Assembly: GCF_034670005.1 (NCBI RefSeq) | Contig: NZ_JAXMOH010000001.1 | Location: forward strand, 62,001-126,000 | Direction: 5' to 3' | Length of the DNA: 64,000 bases | Source: Thalassobius sp034670005 | GTDB lineage: Bacteria; Pseudomonadota; Alphaproteobacteria; Rhodobacterales; Rhodobacteraceae | In this document: piece by piece, positions 42,968-52,289 of the stretch | Layout of the letters: the number at the start of each line of letters is the position of its first letter | How positions within the stretch are numbered: the first letter of the stretch is position 1 | Translations under genes and position numbers: made by a program | Notes under the pieces: generated by a model | Database searches by the model: none | Seen by the model: only the letters and a program-made list of their open reading frames with translations | What the model was told of the DNA's origin: nothing

Positions 42968-44881
42968 TTACCGGATTGCCCCGGCGTCTTTCAACGCCTG
43001 ATATTTGTCCGGGTTGAACCACCACAGCCCCATTTCCCCCAATGCGATTTTCGGTGGGGTATCGGTATAGGGACGGTCGTAGATATCGAAATAGGCGATG
43101 TTGTGCACCGGCTTGTACCATTGCGGCACCCAGATATGCATCGCCCGCAAAACCCGGTCTAACGCCTTGACCGCCGTTGTCAGTTCTTCGCGGCTCTTGG
43201 CGTTCTCGATCACCCTGATCAGCGCATCGACCGCTTCGTTCTTCACCCCGGCGATGTTGTTGGCCCCATGCACATCGGCGGTTTCCGACCCGAAGATACC
43301 GCGCAATTCGTTGCCCGGCGTCTGCGACATCGAATAACGGCGTACCGTGATGTCAAATTCGAAGTTCTTCTCGCGTTCCTGAGCCTGCGCATTGTCGATG
43401 CGTTTGCTGGCGGTTTCGATCCCCAGCCGCTTCAGGTTTTCAATATATGGGTTGAAAATGCGCTCGAAAGACGGGCTGTCGTTCAGCATCTCGATCTTCA
43501 ACCGTTCTCCCTTGTCGTTAACTCGGATACCATCGTTACCCACGGTCCATCCTGCTTCGTCCAGCAACTTACCGGCCCGACGCAACACCCGCCGGTCGGC
43601 TACCTTAGATGGGTTCGACACGGCCGGAACGAAGGCCGGTTCGGTGAATACGGTTTCAGGCACGAATTCGCGCAGCGGCTCCAGCAGCGCCAGTTCGGCC
43701 TCCGACGGCATCCCTTCGGCCTGCATGTCCGAGTTTTCCCAGAAACTGTCGGTGCGTTCATACAGCCCGTAGAACAGGCTTTCGTTCGACCATTCGAAAT
43801 TGAACGCCATTGAAATCGCTTCGCGCACACGGGGATCGGCAAAGATCGGTCGGCGCAGGTTGAACCACCAGCCCTGCGTTCCCGCCGGGCGGCCATCGGG
43901 CAGGGTTTCCACCTTGACCCAGCCCTTTTCGATGGCCGGGAAATCATAGGCCGTCCCCCAGAGCAGCGACAGGAACTCTTCGCGGAAACTATAGGCGCCA
44001 CCCTTGAACGCTTCGAAAGCCGAGGTGTAATCGGTATAATATTCCACCTTCAGGACATCGAAATTGTTCTGACCGACATTCACGTTCAGATCCTTGGCCC
44101 AGTAATCGTCGCGCCGCTTGTAGCTGACCGACCGGCCCGGATCGACCGACAGCAATTCGTAGGCCCCCGATCCCAATGGCGGTTCCAGCGTGGATTCGGA
44201 GAAATCCCGGGTTTCGTAGTAGGCCTTGGAAAAGATCGGCAGACCGCCCACGGTCATGATCATTTCGCGCAGTGGGCCATCGGGGTTGAAGGTGAATTTA
44301 ACCTGCGCGTCATCCAGCGCCTCGACGTTTTGGATATCCTTGAACAGCACCTTGTAGACCGGCTGCCCCTTGTCACGCAGCACCTCATAGGAAAACACAA
44401 CGTCCTGCGCGGTGATCTGGGTGCCATCCGAAAATTTAGCCTCGGGCCGCAGATGGAATACCACCCATTCCCTGTTTTCGGGATATTCCAGCCAGTCGGC
44501 GACCAGACCATAGGCCGCATCGGGTTCATCAAGGTTTCCAGTCAGCAGGCTATCAAAGAACACAGACGACATCGCGGCAGCGTTGCCCTTCAGGATATAG
44601 GGCGACAGGCTGTCAAATGTGCCAAAGGCCCAGGTCGAAAATTCCCCGCCCTTCGGAGCATCGGGATTGACGTAATCGAAATGCGCAAAGCCTTCTTCGT
44701 ATTTCAGATCGCCAAAGGCGGAAATTCCATGGCTATGGATGATCTTTTCCTCTGCCCTCAGCGGCAGCGCCAGCAGTGCCAGGCACAGCACCATCAGCAT
44801 CGCCATCACGCGCCGCACCGCTGGTTTCGCTATGGCTTTGGCGGTGGATCGATTCGTGTTTTCCCGGTGGTCAGGGATCAT
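42968..44881 (-). CDS. yejA: Periplasmic peptide-binding protein YejA
   Basis: A 637-residue extracellular solute-binding protein of family 5 from the ATG at 44881. A cationic N-terminus and a hydrophobic core end at ALPLRAEE, a signal peptide. GISAFGDLKYEEGFAHFDYVNPDAPKGGEFS is the YejA signature. A strong GGAGGA ribosome site precedes it. It heads yejA-yejB-yejE-small protein-yejF. Confidence 0.95.
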   Translation of the reverse strand: MIPDHRENTNRSTAKAIAKPAVRRVMAMLMVLCLALLALPLRAEEKIIHSHGISAFGDLKYEEGFAHFDYVNPDAPKGGEFSTWAFGTFDSLSPYILKGNAAAMSSVFFDSLLTGNLDEPDAAYGLVADWLEYPENREWVVFHLRPEAKFSDGTQITAQDVVFSYEVLRDKGQPVYKVLFKDIQNVEALDDAQVKFTFNPDGPLREMIMTVGGLPIFSKAYYETRDFSESTLEPPLGSGAYELLSVDPGRSVSYKRRDDYWAKDLNVNVGQNNFDVLKVEYYTDYTSAFEAFKGGAYSFREEFLSLLWGTAYDFPAIEKGWVKVETLPDGRPAGTQGWWFNLRRPIFADPRVREAISMAFNFEWSNESLFYGLYERTDSFWENSDMQAEGMPSEAELALLEPLREFVPETVFTEPAFVPAVSNPSKVADRRVLRRAGKLLDEAGWTVGNDGIRVNDKGERLKIEMLNDSPSFERIFNPYIENLKRLGIETASKRIDNAQAQEREKNFEFDITVRRYSMSQTPGNELRGIFGSETADVHGANNIAGVKNEAVDALIRVIENAKSREELTTAVKALDRVLRAMHIWVPQWYKPVHNIAYFDIYDRPYTDTPPKIALGEMGLWWFNPDKYQALKDAGAIR

Positions 44882-44989
44882 CTCTGGTCCTCCTGCATGG
44901 ACTTCTGCTTTTTCAATCAAGCTATAGAGACATCTTGCAGGTTCAAGACAAGAATACCTGATCAAAACGTGATTATCCCCTTGCCCAGC

Positions 44990-45021
44990 AAAAAAGCCGC
45001 CGCCCAGTTAGGACAGCGGCT
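44990..45021 (-). terminator. Terminator after the cytochrome c gene
   Basis: On the minus strand AGCCGC pairs with GCGGCT and is followed by a T-run of at least five, 28 bases after the cytochrome c stop. Confidence 0.75.
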
Positions 45022-45048
45022 GCATAATTTCATGCGGATCGCTTACGA

Positions 45049-45573
45049 TCAGTTATCCAGACTGTCCAGATATGCCACCAGGTTAGCACGGTCGGTGATC
45101 TTTTTCAGACCCGCGAACGACATCTTGGTGCCCGGTGCGAAACTTTTAGGGTTGGTCAGGAAATCGTTCAGATGTTCCGGTGTCCAGACATCTGCCACAG
45201 CGACCAGACTGCCCGAGTACCCGAATCCGTCCATCGCCCCGACATTACGACCGACAACCCCGTACAGCGACGGTCCGGTTGCGTTCTGTCCTTCTTCGAT
45301 CTTGTGGCAGGCTTTGCACTTCGAAAAAACCTTGGCACCCTTGGCGATATCGGCTTCGGCCAGCAATTCGCCGAAGCTCGGACCTTCGTCGACGGCTTCT
45401 TCACCGTGTCCTTCATCGGCACCGGTATCAATGACATAGGCCTGCTCGGCGTGATCGCCGTGGCCGCCTTCCATCGAATAGAGTTCCTCTGCCGCCCAGT
45501 TGCCAAGCAGGAACACCAGCAGCGTTCCGCAAAGTGCACCACCGGCCTTGGTGAGGGTCATCGTATCAAGCAT
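45049..45573 (-). CDS. Membrane-anchored cytochrome c (CycM/c552-like)
   Basis: A 174-residue protein: an N-terminal anchor helix (residues 9-29), a His- and acid-rich linker (36-64), and a cytochrome c domain with C86-KA-C89-H90. The axial methionine is probably in PGTKMSFAGLK. Such anchored cytochromes carry electrons from the bc1 complex to oxidases in Rhodobacterales. Confidence 0.92.
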   Translation of the reverse strand: MLDTMTLTKAGGALCGTLLVFLLGNWAAEELYSMEGGHGDHAEQAYVIDTGADEGHGEEAVDEGPSFGELLAEADIAKGAKVFSKCKACHKIEEGQNATGPSLYGVVGRNVGAMDGFGYSGSLVAVADVWTPEHLNDFLTNPKSFAPGTKMSFAGLKKITDRANLVAYLDSLDN

Positions 45574-45693
45574 GGGTCACCCATCCGTTTCGTGTCTGTC
45601 GGCGCGTATGTATCCGCTTCCCCTTACCTTGTGCAAGGTGTAGTTTCCGCGACCAAACGCCTGAGGCGCGCAAAGTGACAGGAAAGACAACAT

Positions 45694-46527
45694 ATGACCC
45701 AGCGGATTGCATTTCAGGGCGAACCCGGAGCCTATTCTCACGAAGCCTGCCGGGCCGCGCGGCCCGAAATGGAGGCGCTGCCCTGTCGCACCTTTGAGGA
45801 CGTTATCGCCGCGGTGCGCGACGGGCGGGCCGAACTGGCCATGCTGCCGATTGAAAATTCCACCTATGGCCGGGTCGCCGACATCCACCGGCTGCTGCCT
45901 GAAAGCGGGCTGCATATTGTCGATGAGACCTTCGTTCGGGTGCGCATCGCGCTGATGGCCAATCCCGGCGTCACGCTGGACCAGATCAGCACGGTCAATG
46001 CCCATCTGGTGCTACTGCCGCAAAGCGCAAATTTCCTCAAGCAGCACGGTATCCGTGGCGAAGCCTATGCCGACAGCGCCGGCGCGGCGGCCGATCTGGC
46101 TGCCAGTGGGGCGACCGATCTGGGTGTTCTGGCCTCGGAGCTGGCCGCCGAGATTTACGGCCTGAACGTCCTCGCCCGCGATATCGAAGATTTCGGCCAT
46201 AACACCACCCGCTTTCTTGTTATGGCGCGCGATCCAAACCATGACCGGCGCGGTGATACCGGGATGATGACCACCTTCGTGTTTCAGGTTCGCAACATTC
46301 CTGCGGCGCTCTACAAAGCGATGGGCGGTTTCGCCACGAATGGCGTCAACATGACCAAACTGGAAAGCTACATGGTGAACGGCTCATTCACCGCAACCCA
46401 ATTCTATGCCGATATCGAAGGCCACCCGGACGATCCGAATGTCAAACTGGCGCTAGAGGAACTGGACTATTTCACTACCCACACCAAGATCCTAGGTGTC
46501 TACCCGGCCGAAACCCGGCATCACTGA
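45694..46527 (+). CDS. pheA: Prephenate dehydratase
   Basis: A 277-residue monofunctional prephenate dehydratase. IAFQGEPGAYSHEA and the substrate motif LPIENSTYG lead the catalytic domain (1-180). A C-terminal ACT domain with NMTKLESYM binds phenylalanine for feedback. No chorismate mutase domain is fused: a separate chorismate mutase gene lies at 59.6 kb. Confidence 0.96.
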   Translation: MTQRIAFQGEPGAYSHEACRAARPEMEALPCRTFEDVIAAVRDGRAELAMLPIENSTYGRVADIHRLLPESGLHIVDETFVRVRIALMANPGVTLDQISTVNAHLVLLPQSANFLKQHGIRGEAYADSAGAAADLAASGATDLGVLASELAAEIYGLNVLARDIEDFGHNTTRFLVMARDPNHDRRGDTGMMTTFVFQVRNIPAALYKAMGGFATNGVNMTKLESYMVNGSFTATQFYADIEGHPDDPNVKLALEELDYFTTHTKILGVYPAETRHH

Positions 46528-46567
46528 TCCCGAAAGCCCGCCAAAGCACATCGACATCCCATAAAAA

Positions 46568-46601
46568 AAACACCCCGCCAGTGGCGGGGTGTTTTTTTTT
46601 G
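46568..46601. terminator. Bidirectional terminator between pheA and atpF
   Basis: ACACCCCGCC and GGCGGGGTGT form a perfect 10-base stem, flanked by A8 on the left and T9 on the right, so it can stop both pheA and the minus-strand F0 operon. Confidence 0.9.
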
Positions 46602-46625
46602 TAGATCGTTCCACGCAGTTGCGTC

Positions 46626-47183
46626 TTAGTGCAGCTTCGCTTCGACTTCATTGATGGCCGCGTCAATCAGCTTGTTGCCGGATGCTGCGGTCATCTGCTT
46701 GGCGATCACGTCATTGGCTGCGCCAATAGCGATAGAGATCGCCGCATCGCGAACATCCCGTACCGCAGAGGCTTCGGCAGAAGCGATCTGGTCCTTCGCT
46801 GAAAGCAAACGACGTTCAATGGATTTCTCCAAATCCGCCTTGGCCTGCTCGGCAAAAATGCCAGCTTCTTCCTTGGCCTGCGCAACGATCCGGCCAGCCT
46901 GATCCTGAACTTCCTGTTGCTTGCGCTCGTAGGAGGCCAAAACAGCCTGGGCTTCTTCACGCAGCGCACGGGCTTCGTCCAGATCGGACTTGATGCCCTC
47001 GGACCGCTTGTCCAGCATCCCGCCGATCATGCCGGGCACTTTGAAATAGAACAGCACTGCGATGAACAGGATAAAGGCCAGCAACACGATGAAGTTCGTG
47101 TTGTGCAGCGAAAAGAACGGACCCGACGCGGCAAATGCCGGGCTGGCGGCCGTCAGGGCGAAAAGAGTTGCCAGTTTACGCAT
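46626..47183 (-). CDS. atpF: ATP synthase F0 subunit b
   Basis: A 185-residue stalk subunit. A signal-like start precedes the membrane segment FIVLLAFILFIAVLFYF, then a long coiled coil with repeated charged heptads (LDEARALREEAQAVLASYERKQQEVQ). It holds F1 against rotation. It is the last gene of the F0 operon, with a terminator after it. Confidence 0.96.
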   Translation of the reverse strand: MRKLATLFALTAASPAFAASGPFFSLHNTNFIVLLAFILFIAVLFYFKVPGMIGGMLDKRSEGIKSDLDEARALREEAQAVLASYERKQQEVQDQAGRIVAQAKEEAGIFAEQAKADLEKSIERRLLSAKDQIASAEASAVRDVRDAAISIAIGAANDVIAKQMTAASGNKLIDAAINEVEAKLH

Positions 47184-47188
47184 ATCCC

Positions 47189-47749
47189 TTACCCCTTGAT
47201 CCGGGCAGCCACGGCTGCGTTGACGGTTTTTGCATCTGCTTCACTGCCCAAGGCAGCAATGATTTCTGCGGCAGTGTCCTTGGCAACATCGGTGATGCTT
47301 TCAACGGCATTGGCGCGGATCTCAGCAATGACTTTTTCACCTTCGGCCAGTTTGACGGCGATCTCGGCATCTGCCTTGTCGATCGCTGCATTTAACTCGG
47401 CCTGCATTGCAGCCTTGGTTTCAGCACCGATACGCTGAGCTTCGGCGCGGGCTTCGGCCAGGGCCTTGTTATAGGCCTCTTCCGCTTCCAGCGCCTTCGC
47501 CTTCAGCTCTTCAGCCTTGGCGATATCATTCGTAATTGTCCCCTGACGCTCGGCCAGAACCGCAGCGATGCGGGGCAGCGCGATGCGCGACAGGACGAAA
47601 TAGATCACGACCAGCGTGACCAGAAGCCAGAAAATCTGGTTGCCCCAGGTGGAAAAATCCAGCTGCGGCATACCCGGAGCGGCAGCTTCGTGCCCTCCTT
47701 GCATTGCCTCGGCAGCGTGGCCTGCGGCTTCGTGCGTTTCAGTCGCCAT
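47189..47749 (-). CDS. atpF': ATP synthase F0 subunit b'
   Basis: A 186-residue b' subunit with QIFWLLVTLVVIYFVLSRIALPRIAAVLAERQ as the helix and stalk base, then an Ala/Glu-rich coiled coil. Separate b and b' genes in one operon are typical of photosynthetic and related alphaproteobacteria. It is 80 bases from atpE. Confidence 0.95.
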   Translation of the reverse strand: MATETHEAAGHAAEAMQGGHEAAAPGMPQLDFSTWGNQIFWLLVTLVVIYFVLSRIALPRIAAVLAERQGTITNDIAKAEELKAKALEAEEAYNKALAEARAEAQRIGAETKAAMQAELNAAIDKADAEIAVKLAEGEKVIAEIRANAVESITDVAKDTAAEIIAALGSEADAKTVNAAVAARIKG

Positions 47750-47829
47750 GACGTCCTCCTTGGGAACTTCCGGTTACACCGGGCGGGCGCGCTGCGCCCA
47801 CCCGGCCGTAAGGATGTGTTCCGTAAGGC

Positions 47830-48054
47830 TTAGACGGCGAACATCAGCAGCAGAGCGACGAGGAACGAGAAGATCCCCAGAGCTTCTGCAAACGCGATGC
47901 CGATGAACAGGGTCGCAGTCTGCGACGCGGCTGCCGACGGGTTGCGCAGTGCGCCTGCCAGGTAGTTACCTGCAACGTTGCCAACACCGATTGCGGCTGC
48001 ACCCGAACCGATTGCTGCCAGGCCTGCGCCGATATGTGCCAGTTCACCTTCCAT
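47830..48054 (-). CDS. atpE: ATP synthase F0 subunit c
   Basis: A 74-residue two-helix proteolipid. The glycine-rich helix GAGLAAIGSGAAAIGVG precedes the polar loop ALRNPSA. The ion-binding glutamate lies in AFAEALGIFSF with no Na+-type neighbours evident, so this ring probably carries protons. It contrasts with the likely N-ATPase at the window edge. Confidence 0.97.
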   Translation of the reverse strand: MEGELAHIGAGLAAIGSGAAAIGVGNVAGNYLAGALRNPSAAASQTATLFIGIAFAEALGIFSFLVALLLMFAV

Positions 48055-48108
48055 GATGTATCTCCTTACGATTGGAAGTTGGAATAGATATAGTTCTTGA
48101 GACAGACC

Positions 48109-48867
48109 TTAGTGCGACGGATGCAGAGCATCTTTCAGATACACGCAGGTCAGAATGGTAAAGACATAAGCCTGAATAAAGGCCACAAGGACCTCCAGAC
48201 CATACATCGCGGTGATCGCAACCACCGAGACGGGGCTGACCGCGGCAATCGCCGCAAAGCCCGCGAAAACCTTGATCACGGCATGGCCCGCCATCACGTT
48301 GCCAGCAAGACGAATGCTGTGGCTGACGGGGCGCACGAAGTAGGAAATCAGTTCGATAATGGCCAGGACCGGGCGCAGCGCCAACGGCGCGCTGGACACC
48401 CAGAACAGGCCCAGAAAACCGACCCCATGCTTAACCAGACCGACGATGGTCACGGTCAGGAACACCAGCAGCGCCAGAACAACGGTGACGGCGAAATGCG
48501 ACGTGGTGGCAAAGCTCATCGGCAGCAGGCCAAGGAAGTTGGCAAAGACGATGAACATGAACAAGGTCATCACATAGGGGAAAAACTTGACCGCGTCCTT
48601 ACCGGTCACATCCTCGACCATCTTGTAGACAAAGCCATAGGCCAATTCGCCTACCGACTGGCTACGCGACGGGATCATCGCGCGACGCGAAGTTCCCAGA
48701 ACCATCATCAGGATAACCGCGACAACCGCCAGGGCCATCCACAGGGTCGCATTGGTGATAGTGTACCATTCGATCGTGTCGCCACCAAAGAGCGGCTTCA
48801 CGATGAACTGATCCATCGGGTGAAATACCAGACCGCCTGTCTCGGCGCCGTGTGCTTCGCTTGCCAC
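48109..48867 (-). CDS. atpB: ATP synthase F0 subunit a
   Basis: A 252-residue membrane subunit. SIRLAGNVMAGH carries the essential arginine, and AFIQAYVFTILTCVYLKDAL is the last helix. It forms the half-channels beside the c-ring. It starts 2 bases after atpI. Confidence 0.97.
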   Translation of the reverse strand: MASEAHGAETGGLVFHPMDQFIVKPLFGGDTIEWYTITNATLWMALAVVAVILMMVLGTSRRAMIPSRSQSVGELAYGFVYKMVEDVTGKDAVKFFPYVMTLFMFIVFANFLGLLPMSFATTSHFAVTVVLALLVFLTVTIVGLVKHGVGFLGLFWVSSAPLALRPVLAIIELISYFVRPVSHSIRLAGNVMAGHAVIKVFAGFAAIAAVSPVSVVAITAMYGLEVLVAFIQAYVFTILTCVYLKDALHPSH

Positions 48868-48869
48868 GT

Positions 48870-49199
48870 CTATACCCTCTCGTTCTTCTCGGCCTCATCG
48901 GCCAATGTCTGCTCCTGGATCTCTTTCGACGTGCGGATCATCGTCTTTATCCCCGCCGCCAGACCCAGCAATGTGAAAATGACAAGGAAAATCGGGATCG
49001 TCCCGAGCAGGCGATCAAGCCCGTATCCTATGCCAAACCCGATCCCAAGACCGGAAACCATTTCAATCACCATGCGCCAGGCCATGTTGGCCTGAGAATA
49101 GTGCTCATCCGCGCGGGGTTTCGGGGCCTGGGTCTTTCGGACCGCCTCAATCCGGGCCTCAAGCTGCTTTAGCTGCTGCTTTTGGTCGGGATCGGTCAC
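48870..49199 (-). CDS. atpI: ATP synthase assembly protein AtpI
   Basis: A 109-residue protein from the GTG at 49199. A charged N-terminal half is followed by two helices with MVSGLGIGFGIGYGLDRLLG, typical of AtpI, which helps c-ring assembly or Mg import. An ATG 10 codons upstream is possible but has a poorer ribosome site. It heads the F0 operon. Confidence 0.88.
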   Translation of the reverse strand: MTDPDQKQQLKQLEARIEAVRKTQAPKPRADEHYSQANMAWRMVIEMVSGLGIGFGIGYGLDRLLGTIPIFLVIFTLLGLAAGIKTMIRTSKEIQEQTLADEAEKNERV

Positions 49200-49383
49200 G
49201 CGCAAAACCCCCATCGGATGTTCGGGCACTTGCTATGCTGCACAGGCACCCGAGTCAAGCGCGCAAAACAAGCGATAAAAACATCTGTAAGACATTGTTT
49301 TAACGAATGTTTTTTGCAACACGAAAACACTGGCAAGGCGCCGAAAAACGACTGTTAGCGCCATCTGCGTCTGAAAACGTTAT

Positions 49384-49399
49384 TCAACCTTTCGGTTGA
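49384..49399. promoter_or_regulatory. Operator-like palindrome ahead of ArsR gene
   Basis: TCAACC and GGTTGA flank a TTTC spacer 53 bases before the start of the ArsR-family gene. ArsR/SdpR-type regulators often bind such sites for self-control. Confidence 0.55.
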
Positions 49400-49452
49400 T
49401 CTTTCAGCCGGACACAGTTGACCCGCTGTTTCCGCCCGCCTAGGGAAAAGAC

Positions 49453-49803
49453 ATGAACAGAGTTTCCGATCTCGATACCGTCTTTGCGGCCCTCGCCGAT
49501 CCGACCCGGCGCCGGATACTGTCGATGCTGCTGGAAGATGACATGGCGGTCACCGATGTGGCCGATCCGTTCGAAATGTCTTTGGCCGCGATTTCGAAAC
49601 ATCTTTCAATTCTGGCCACTGCCGGGCTGATCAGTCAGGAAAAACGCGGTCGGGTGAAATGGTGCAAACTGGAACCGGACGCGCTGCGTGATGCCAGCGT
49701 CTGGATGCAGAGTTTCGGCCAGTTCGAAGCAGTCAACCTGGATGCGTTCGAACGGTTTCTGAAAACCGAACTGAACGATGGCGGCGAAACCTCGCACGAT
49801 TGA
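49453..49803 (+). CDS. ArsR family transcriptional regulator
   Basis: A 116-residue winged-helix protein: LADPTRRRILSMLLEDDMAVTDVADPFEMSLAAISKHLSILATAGLI, then a beta wing. It lacks the paired cysteines of metal-sensing ArsR proteins, so it probably belongs to the SdpR-like branch. No SRPBCC partner follows; the next gene converges from the right. Confidence 0.88.
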   Translation: MNRVSDLDTVFAALADPTRRRILSMLLEDDMAVTDVADPFEMSLAAISKHLSILATAGLISQEKRGRVKWCKLEPDALRDASVWMQSFGQFEAVNLDAFERFLKTELNDGGETSHD

Positions 49804-49898
49804 GCATCGTCCTGACGGCCTGAAACAGTGCCCAGTTTGATCCGAAACCGCGCCGCGCCAGGCTCTCCCGCTCAAACGGCAGCAGCAAAAACTTTGCC

Positions 49899-50780
49899 TT
49901 AATGTTCGTTGCGCAACAGCAGCAATAACGCCACCACCGTCATCGCCACCCCACCCAGAACCCAGACGGTCGGCACGCCGTGGCCCAGTACCAATTCCCA
50001 GACCAAGACCCAGCTGGGCGTCAGGTAAGTGTAGGCCATCACCTTAGCCGAGGGCAGGCGAAGCGACGCGTATTGCAGCAAAACAAAAGTCACCGCGCTG
50101 GCGAAGACCGCAATATAGATCAGCGTGATCCAGACGATCCCGGGCAAGGCCGCCCAGTCTGTCGCCATGATGTCGTTCCAGCCAAAGACCGTGACGACAC
50201 CGAAACAGGCCAGCAACATGCCGAAAGTGAACACCACCGCCGGTTCGCCCCGGTTCAGCAATCGTACCATCGGGGTGTAGATCGCATGAGCGATGCAGCC
50301 CCAGAAAAAGATCACTTCGCCCTCGCCGACCTGAAACCGCAAGAGCGCCTGCAGATCGGCTCCGAAAATGACCCACAGCGCCCCCGCCCCGCCGACCATC
50401 AGGGCCAGCGCCATGCGCGCCGTTGTTACCTGCCGCAGCAGGACGAATCCGGCCAGCGCGGCCATGATGGGCGTCAGGGTGAATACCGCAGCCGCCGATA
50501 CCGGTTGCGCGGTTTTAAGCCCATAGAACATCAGCACGAAATAGGTGGCAAAGGTGCTGCCCAACAACAGGTACCGCCAAGGGGCGCGGAAGGCGCTGCG
50601 TGGAATGCCGGTGGTCAGCGCAGCGGCTATACCCACCAATACAGCGGCAATGGCAAAGCGCGCCGCGGTCAGAGCCGTCGGCGCAATATGATTTGCCGCC
50701 ATCACGCCCAGTGAAAACGACCCCGCCACCAAGGCCGAAAACACCAACATGGCCAGATGGCCGCGCGCCGCCTCGCTCAT
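49899..50780 (-). CDS. EamA/DMT family transporter
   Basis: A 293-residue protein with two EamA repeats and about ten helices, including LLLGSTFATYFVLMFYGLKTAQP and TPIMAALAGFVLLRQ. Members export or import small metabolites. The start at 50780 lies next to the LysR gene on the same strand, so the two form a regulator-transporter unit. Confidence 0.88.
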   Translation of the reverse strand: MSEAARGHLAMLVFSALVAGSFSLGVMAANHIAPTALTAARFAIAAVLVGIAAALTTGIPRSAFRAPWRYLLLGSTFATYFVLMFYGLKTAQPVSAAAVFTLTPIMAALAGFVLLRQVTTARMALALMVGGAGALWVIFGADLQALLRFQVGEGEVIFFWGCIAHAIYTPMVRLLNRGEPAVVFTFGMLLACFGVVTVFGWNDIMATDWAALPGIVWITLIYIAVFASAVTFVLLQYASLRLPSAKVMAYTYLTPSWVLVWELVLGHGVPTVWVLGGVAMTVVALLLLLRNEH

Positions 50781-50781
50781 A

Positions 50782-51657
50782 TTAATCCCATTCCTTGGCA
50801 CGTTCCTTAAGGAACTTCACGAAAGCCTGCACCTTGGTGGTGCGATGCAGATCGACATGGGTCACCAGCCACAGCGACGATTGCCAGTCTTCGCGGTCGG
50901 TGCAGATTTCCGTCAGATCAGGATGTTTCGCGGCCTCCCATTTGGGCAGGAAGCCAATCCCGATTCCCGCCAGCACCGCCAACTGCAGCGCCCGGTAATC
51001 GACACTGCGGAAGATGATGTTTTCTTCTGGAACCTGCTCCCACAGCCAACGATAGAAAGGCGCAAGGCTGTCACGATTATCGGTACCGACAAACAAATGG
51101 GCCCGAAAATCGCCGGTGCAATCGGGTTGCCCCATCCGGTCGATATAGGATCGCGCCGCATAAAGCGCCGTATTCTGCGTCAAAAGAGGCTGTACGACAT
51201 TATCGGGCTCTTCCGGTGCGCGGCCAGCGCGAATGGCGACATGGGCTTCGCCATACTCCAACCGGAACAACCGGTCCCCGGTCAGGTAGCGCAGGATGAC
51301 TTCGGGGTATTTGAGGCGGAAATCCGCCATCACCGGCATCAGCAAAGGCGACAACCCCGACAAGGATGTCACGACCAGTTCCCCCGAGACGCCATCGCCC
51401 TGACCTTTGATTCGCCCGGCCAGTTGACTGAACTGATCGTCGGTGGCCTGCGCCACCCGCATCAGGTCCTGCCCTGCTTCAGTCGGGTTGTAACCGCGCG
51501 CGTGGCGTTGAAACAACTTGATGCCCAGCCGGGTTTCGAGCGCATCGATATGGCGGATCACCGTGGCGTGGTGAACTCCCAGAACCTCGGCGGCGCCGCT
51601 GACAGTCCCCATCCGCGCCACCTGAAAAGCGGTACGAATTTCATCCCAGTTATCCAT
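50782..51657 (-). CDS. LysR family regulator
   Basis: A 291-residue LysR protein from the ATG at 51657; a TTG lies 6 bases upstream. The helix-turn-helix is MGTVSGAAEVLGVHHATVIRHIDALETRLG. It stops 1 base before the EamA start and probably controls it. The effector is unknown. Confidence 0.9.
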   Translation of the reverse strand: MDNWDEIRTAFQVARMGTVSGAAEVLGVHHATVIRHIDALETRLGIKLFQRHARGYNPTEAGQDLMRVAQATDDQFSQLAGRIKGQGDGVSGELVVTSLSGLSPLLMPVMADFRLKYPEVILRYLTGDRLFRLEYGEAHVAIRAGRAPEEPDNVVQPLLTQNTALYAARSYIDRMGQPDCTGDFRAHLFVGTDNRDSLAPFYRWLWEQVPEENIIFRSVDYRALQLAVLAGIGIGFLPKWEAAKHPDLTEICTDREDWQSSLWLVTHVDLHRTTKVQAFVKFLKERAKEWD

Positions 51658-51730
51658 TGGCAATCATCCCGTTTCGACCTTGAAACAAACCCGGCCACAG
51701 CCGCCCCCCCTAACAGGCAGTCAATCAACG

Positions 51731-51758
51731 AAAAAAGCGCACCACAATGGGTGCGCTT
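51731..51758 (-). terminator. Terminator after the Asp-rich small protein gene
   Basis: AAGCGCACC and GGTGCGCTT form a 9-base stem followed on the minus strand by a T6 run, 24 bases after the stop. Confidence 0.85.
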
Positions 51759-51781
51759 CATTCAATTCTTGTAGGACTGAC

Positions 51782-52021
51782 TTATTCCGTGGTGGCGGTG
51801 CTGCTGTCGCTCGAGGACGAGGACGCAACCAGAGCCAGAACAACGGCGCCACCGATAAGGACCGGTGTCAGGCCAGCGCTGCCCAGCGACGGAGCCGCCA
51901 GAATATCATCATCGTCGTCGGGAGTGACGACGGGATCGACAGGGCCGCTCAGGCTGCCGGCGACGGCTGCGAGCGGAGAGAAAGCGACGATCGCGGCGGC
52001 CGCAATAGTTTTAAATTTCAT
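51782..52021 (-). CDS. Secreted or membrane Asp-rich small protein
   Basis: A 79-residue protein. A signal peptide (residues 1-22, MKFKTIAAAAIVAFSPLAAVAG) is followed by PVDPVVTPDDDDDILAAP with an aspartate run at 35-39, then a hydrophobic segment (PVLIGGAVVLALVA) and a Ser/Thr tail. It has its own strong terminator and a hairpin in its leader, so it is a separately controlled gene. The function is unknown. The acidic run suggests metal or cation binding outside the membrane. Confidence 0.75.
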   Translation of the reverse strand: MKFKTIAAAAIVAFSPLAAVAGSLSGPVDPVVTPDDDDDILAAPSLGSAGLTPVLIGGAVVLALVASSSSSDSSTATTE

Positions 52022-52041
52022 GGGTAAACCCCCTTAGCTAA

Positions 52042-52064
52042 AAGACTGGGCTCAACCTAGTCTT
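52042..52064. promoter_or_regulatory. Inverted repeat in the leader of the Asp-rich protein gene
   Basis: AAGACT and AGTCTT with an 11-base spacer lie 21 bases ahead of the start codon. It may be an operator or a leader hairpin near the ribosome site. Confidence 0.45.
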
Positions 52065-52289
52065 CCCGAGTGCGAATTGTCAATTGCCCTGGCCCTGCTA
52101 TTTTCGCCGATAACGCGCGGTATGGCAGTATTACTACACTTGGCTCTTAAAACGCCTCAAAACACGCCATTTGCGCTTCGAGAACAACTATTTCCAGCAT
52201 TTTTTTCCAGCATTTGTCCGAGCGGCGGATCAAGCTTTGACGGTGCGATTCTTAGTGCCGTCCGGGGCACCGCTCCGAGGGCTGAACAA

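Noticed and set aside
48097..49095. 332-codon plus-strand frame
   Set aside because: Antisense to atpB and atpI; highly charged and repetitive, typical of a shadow.
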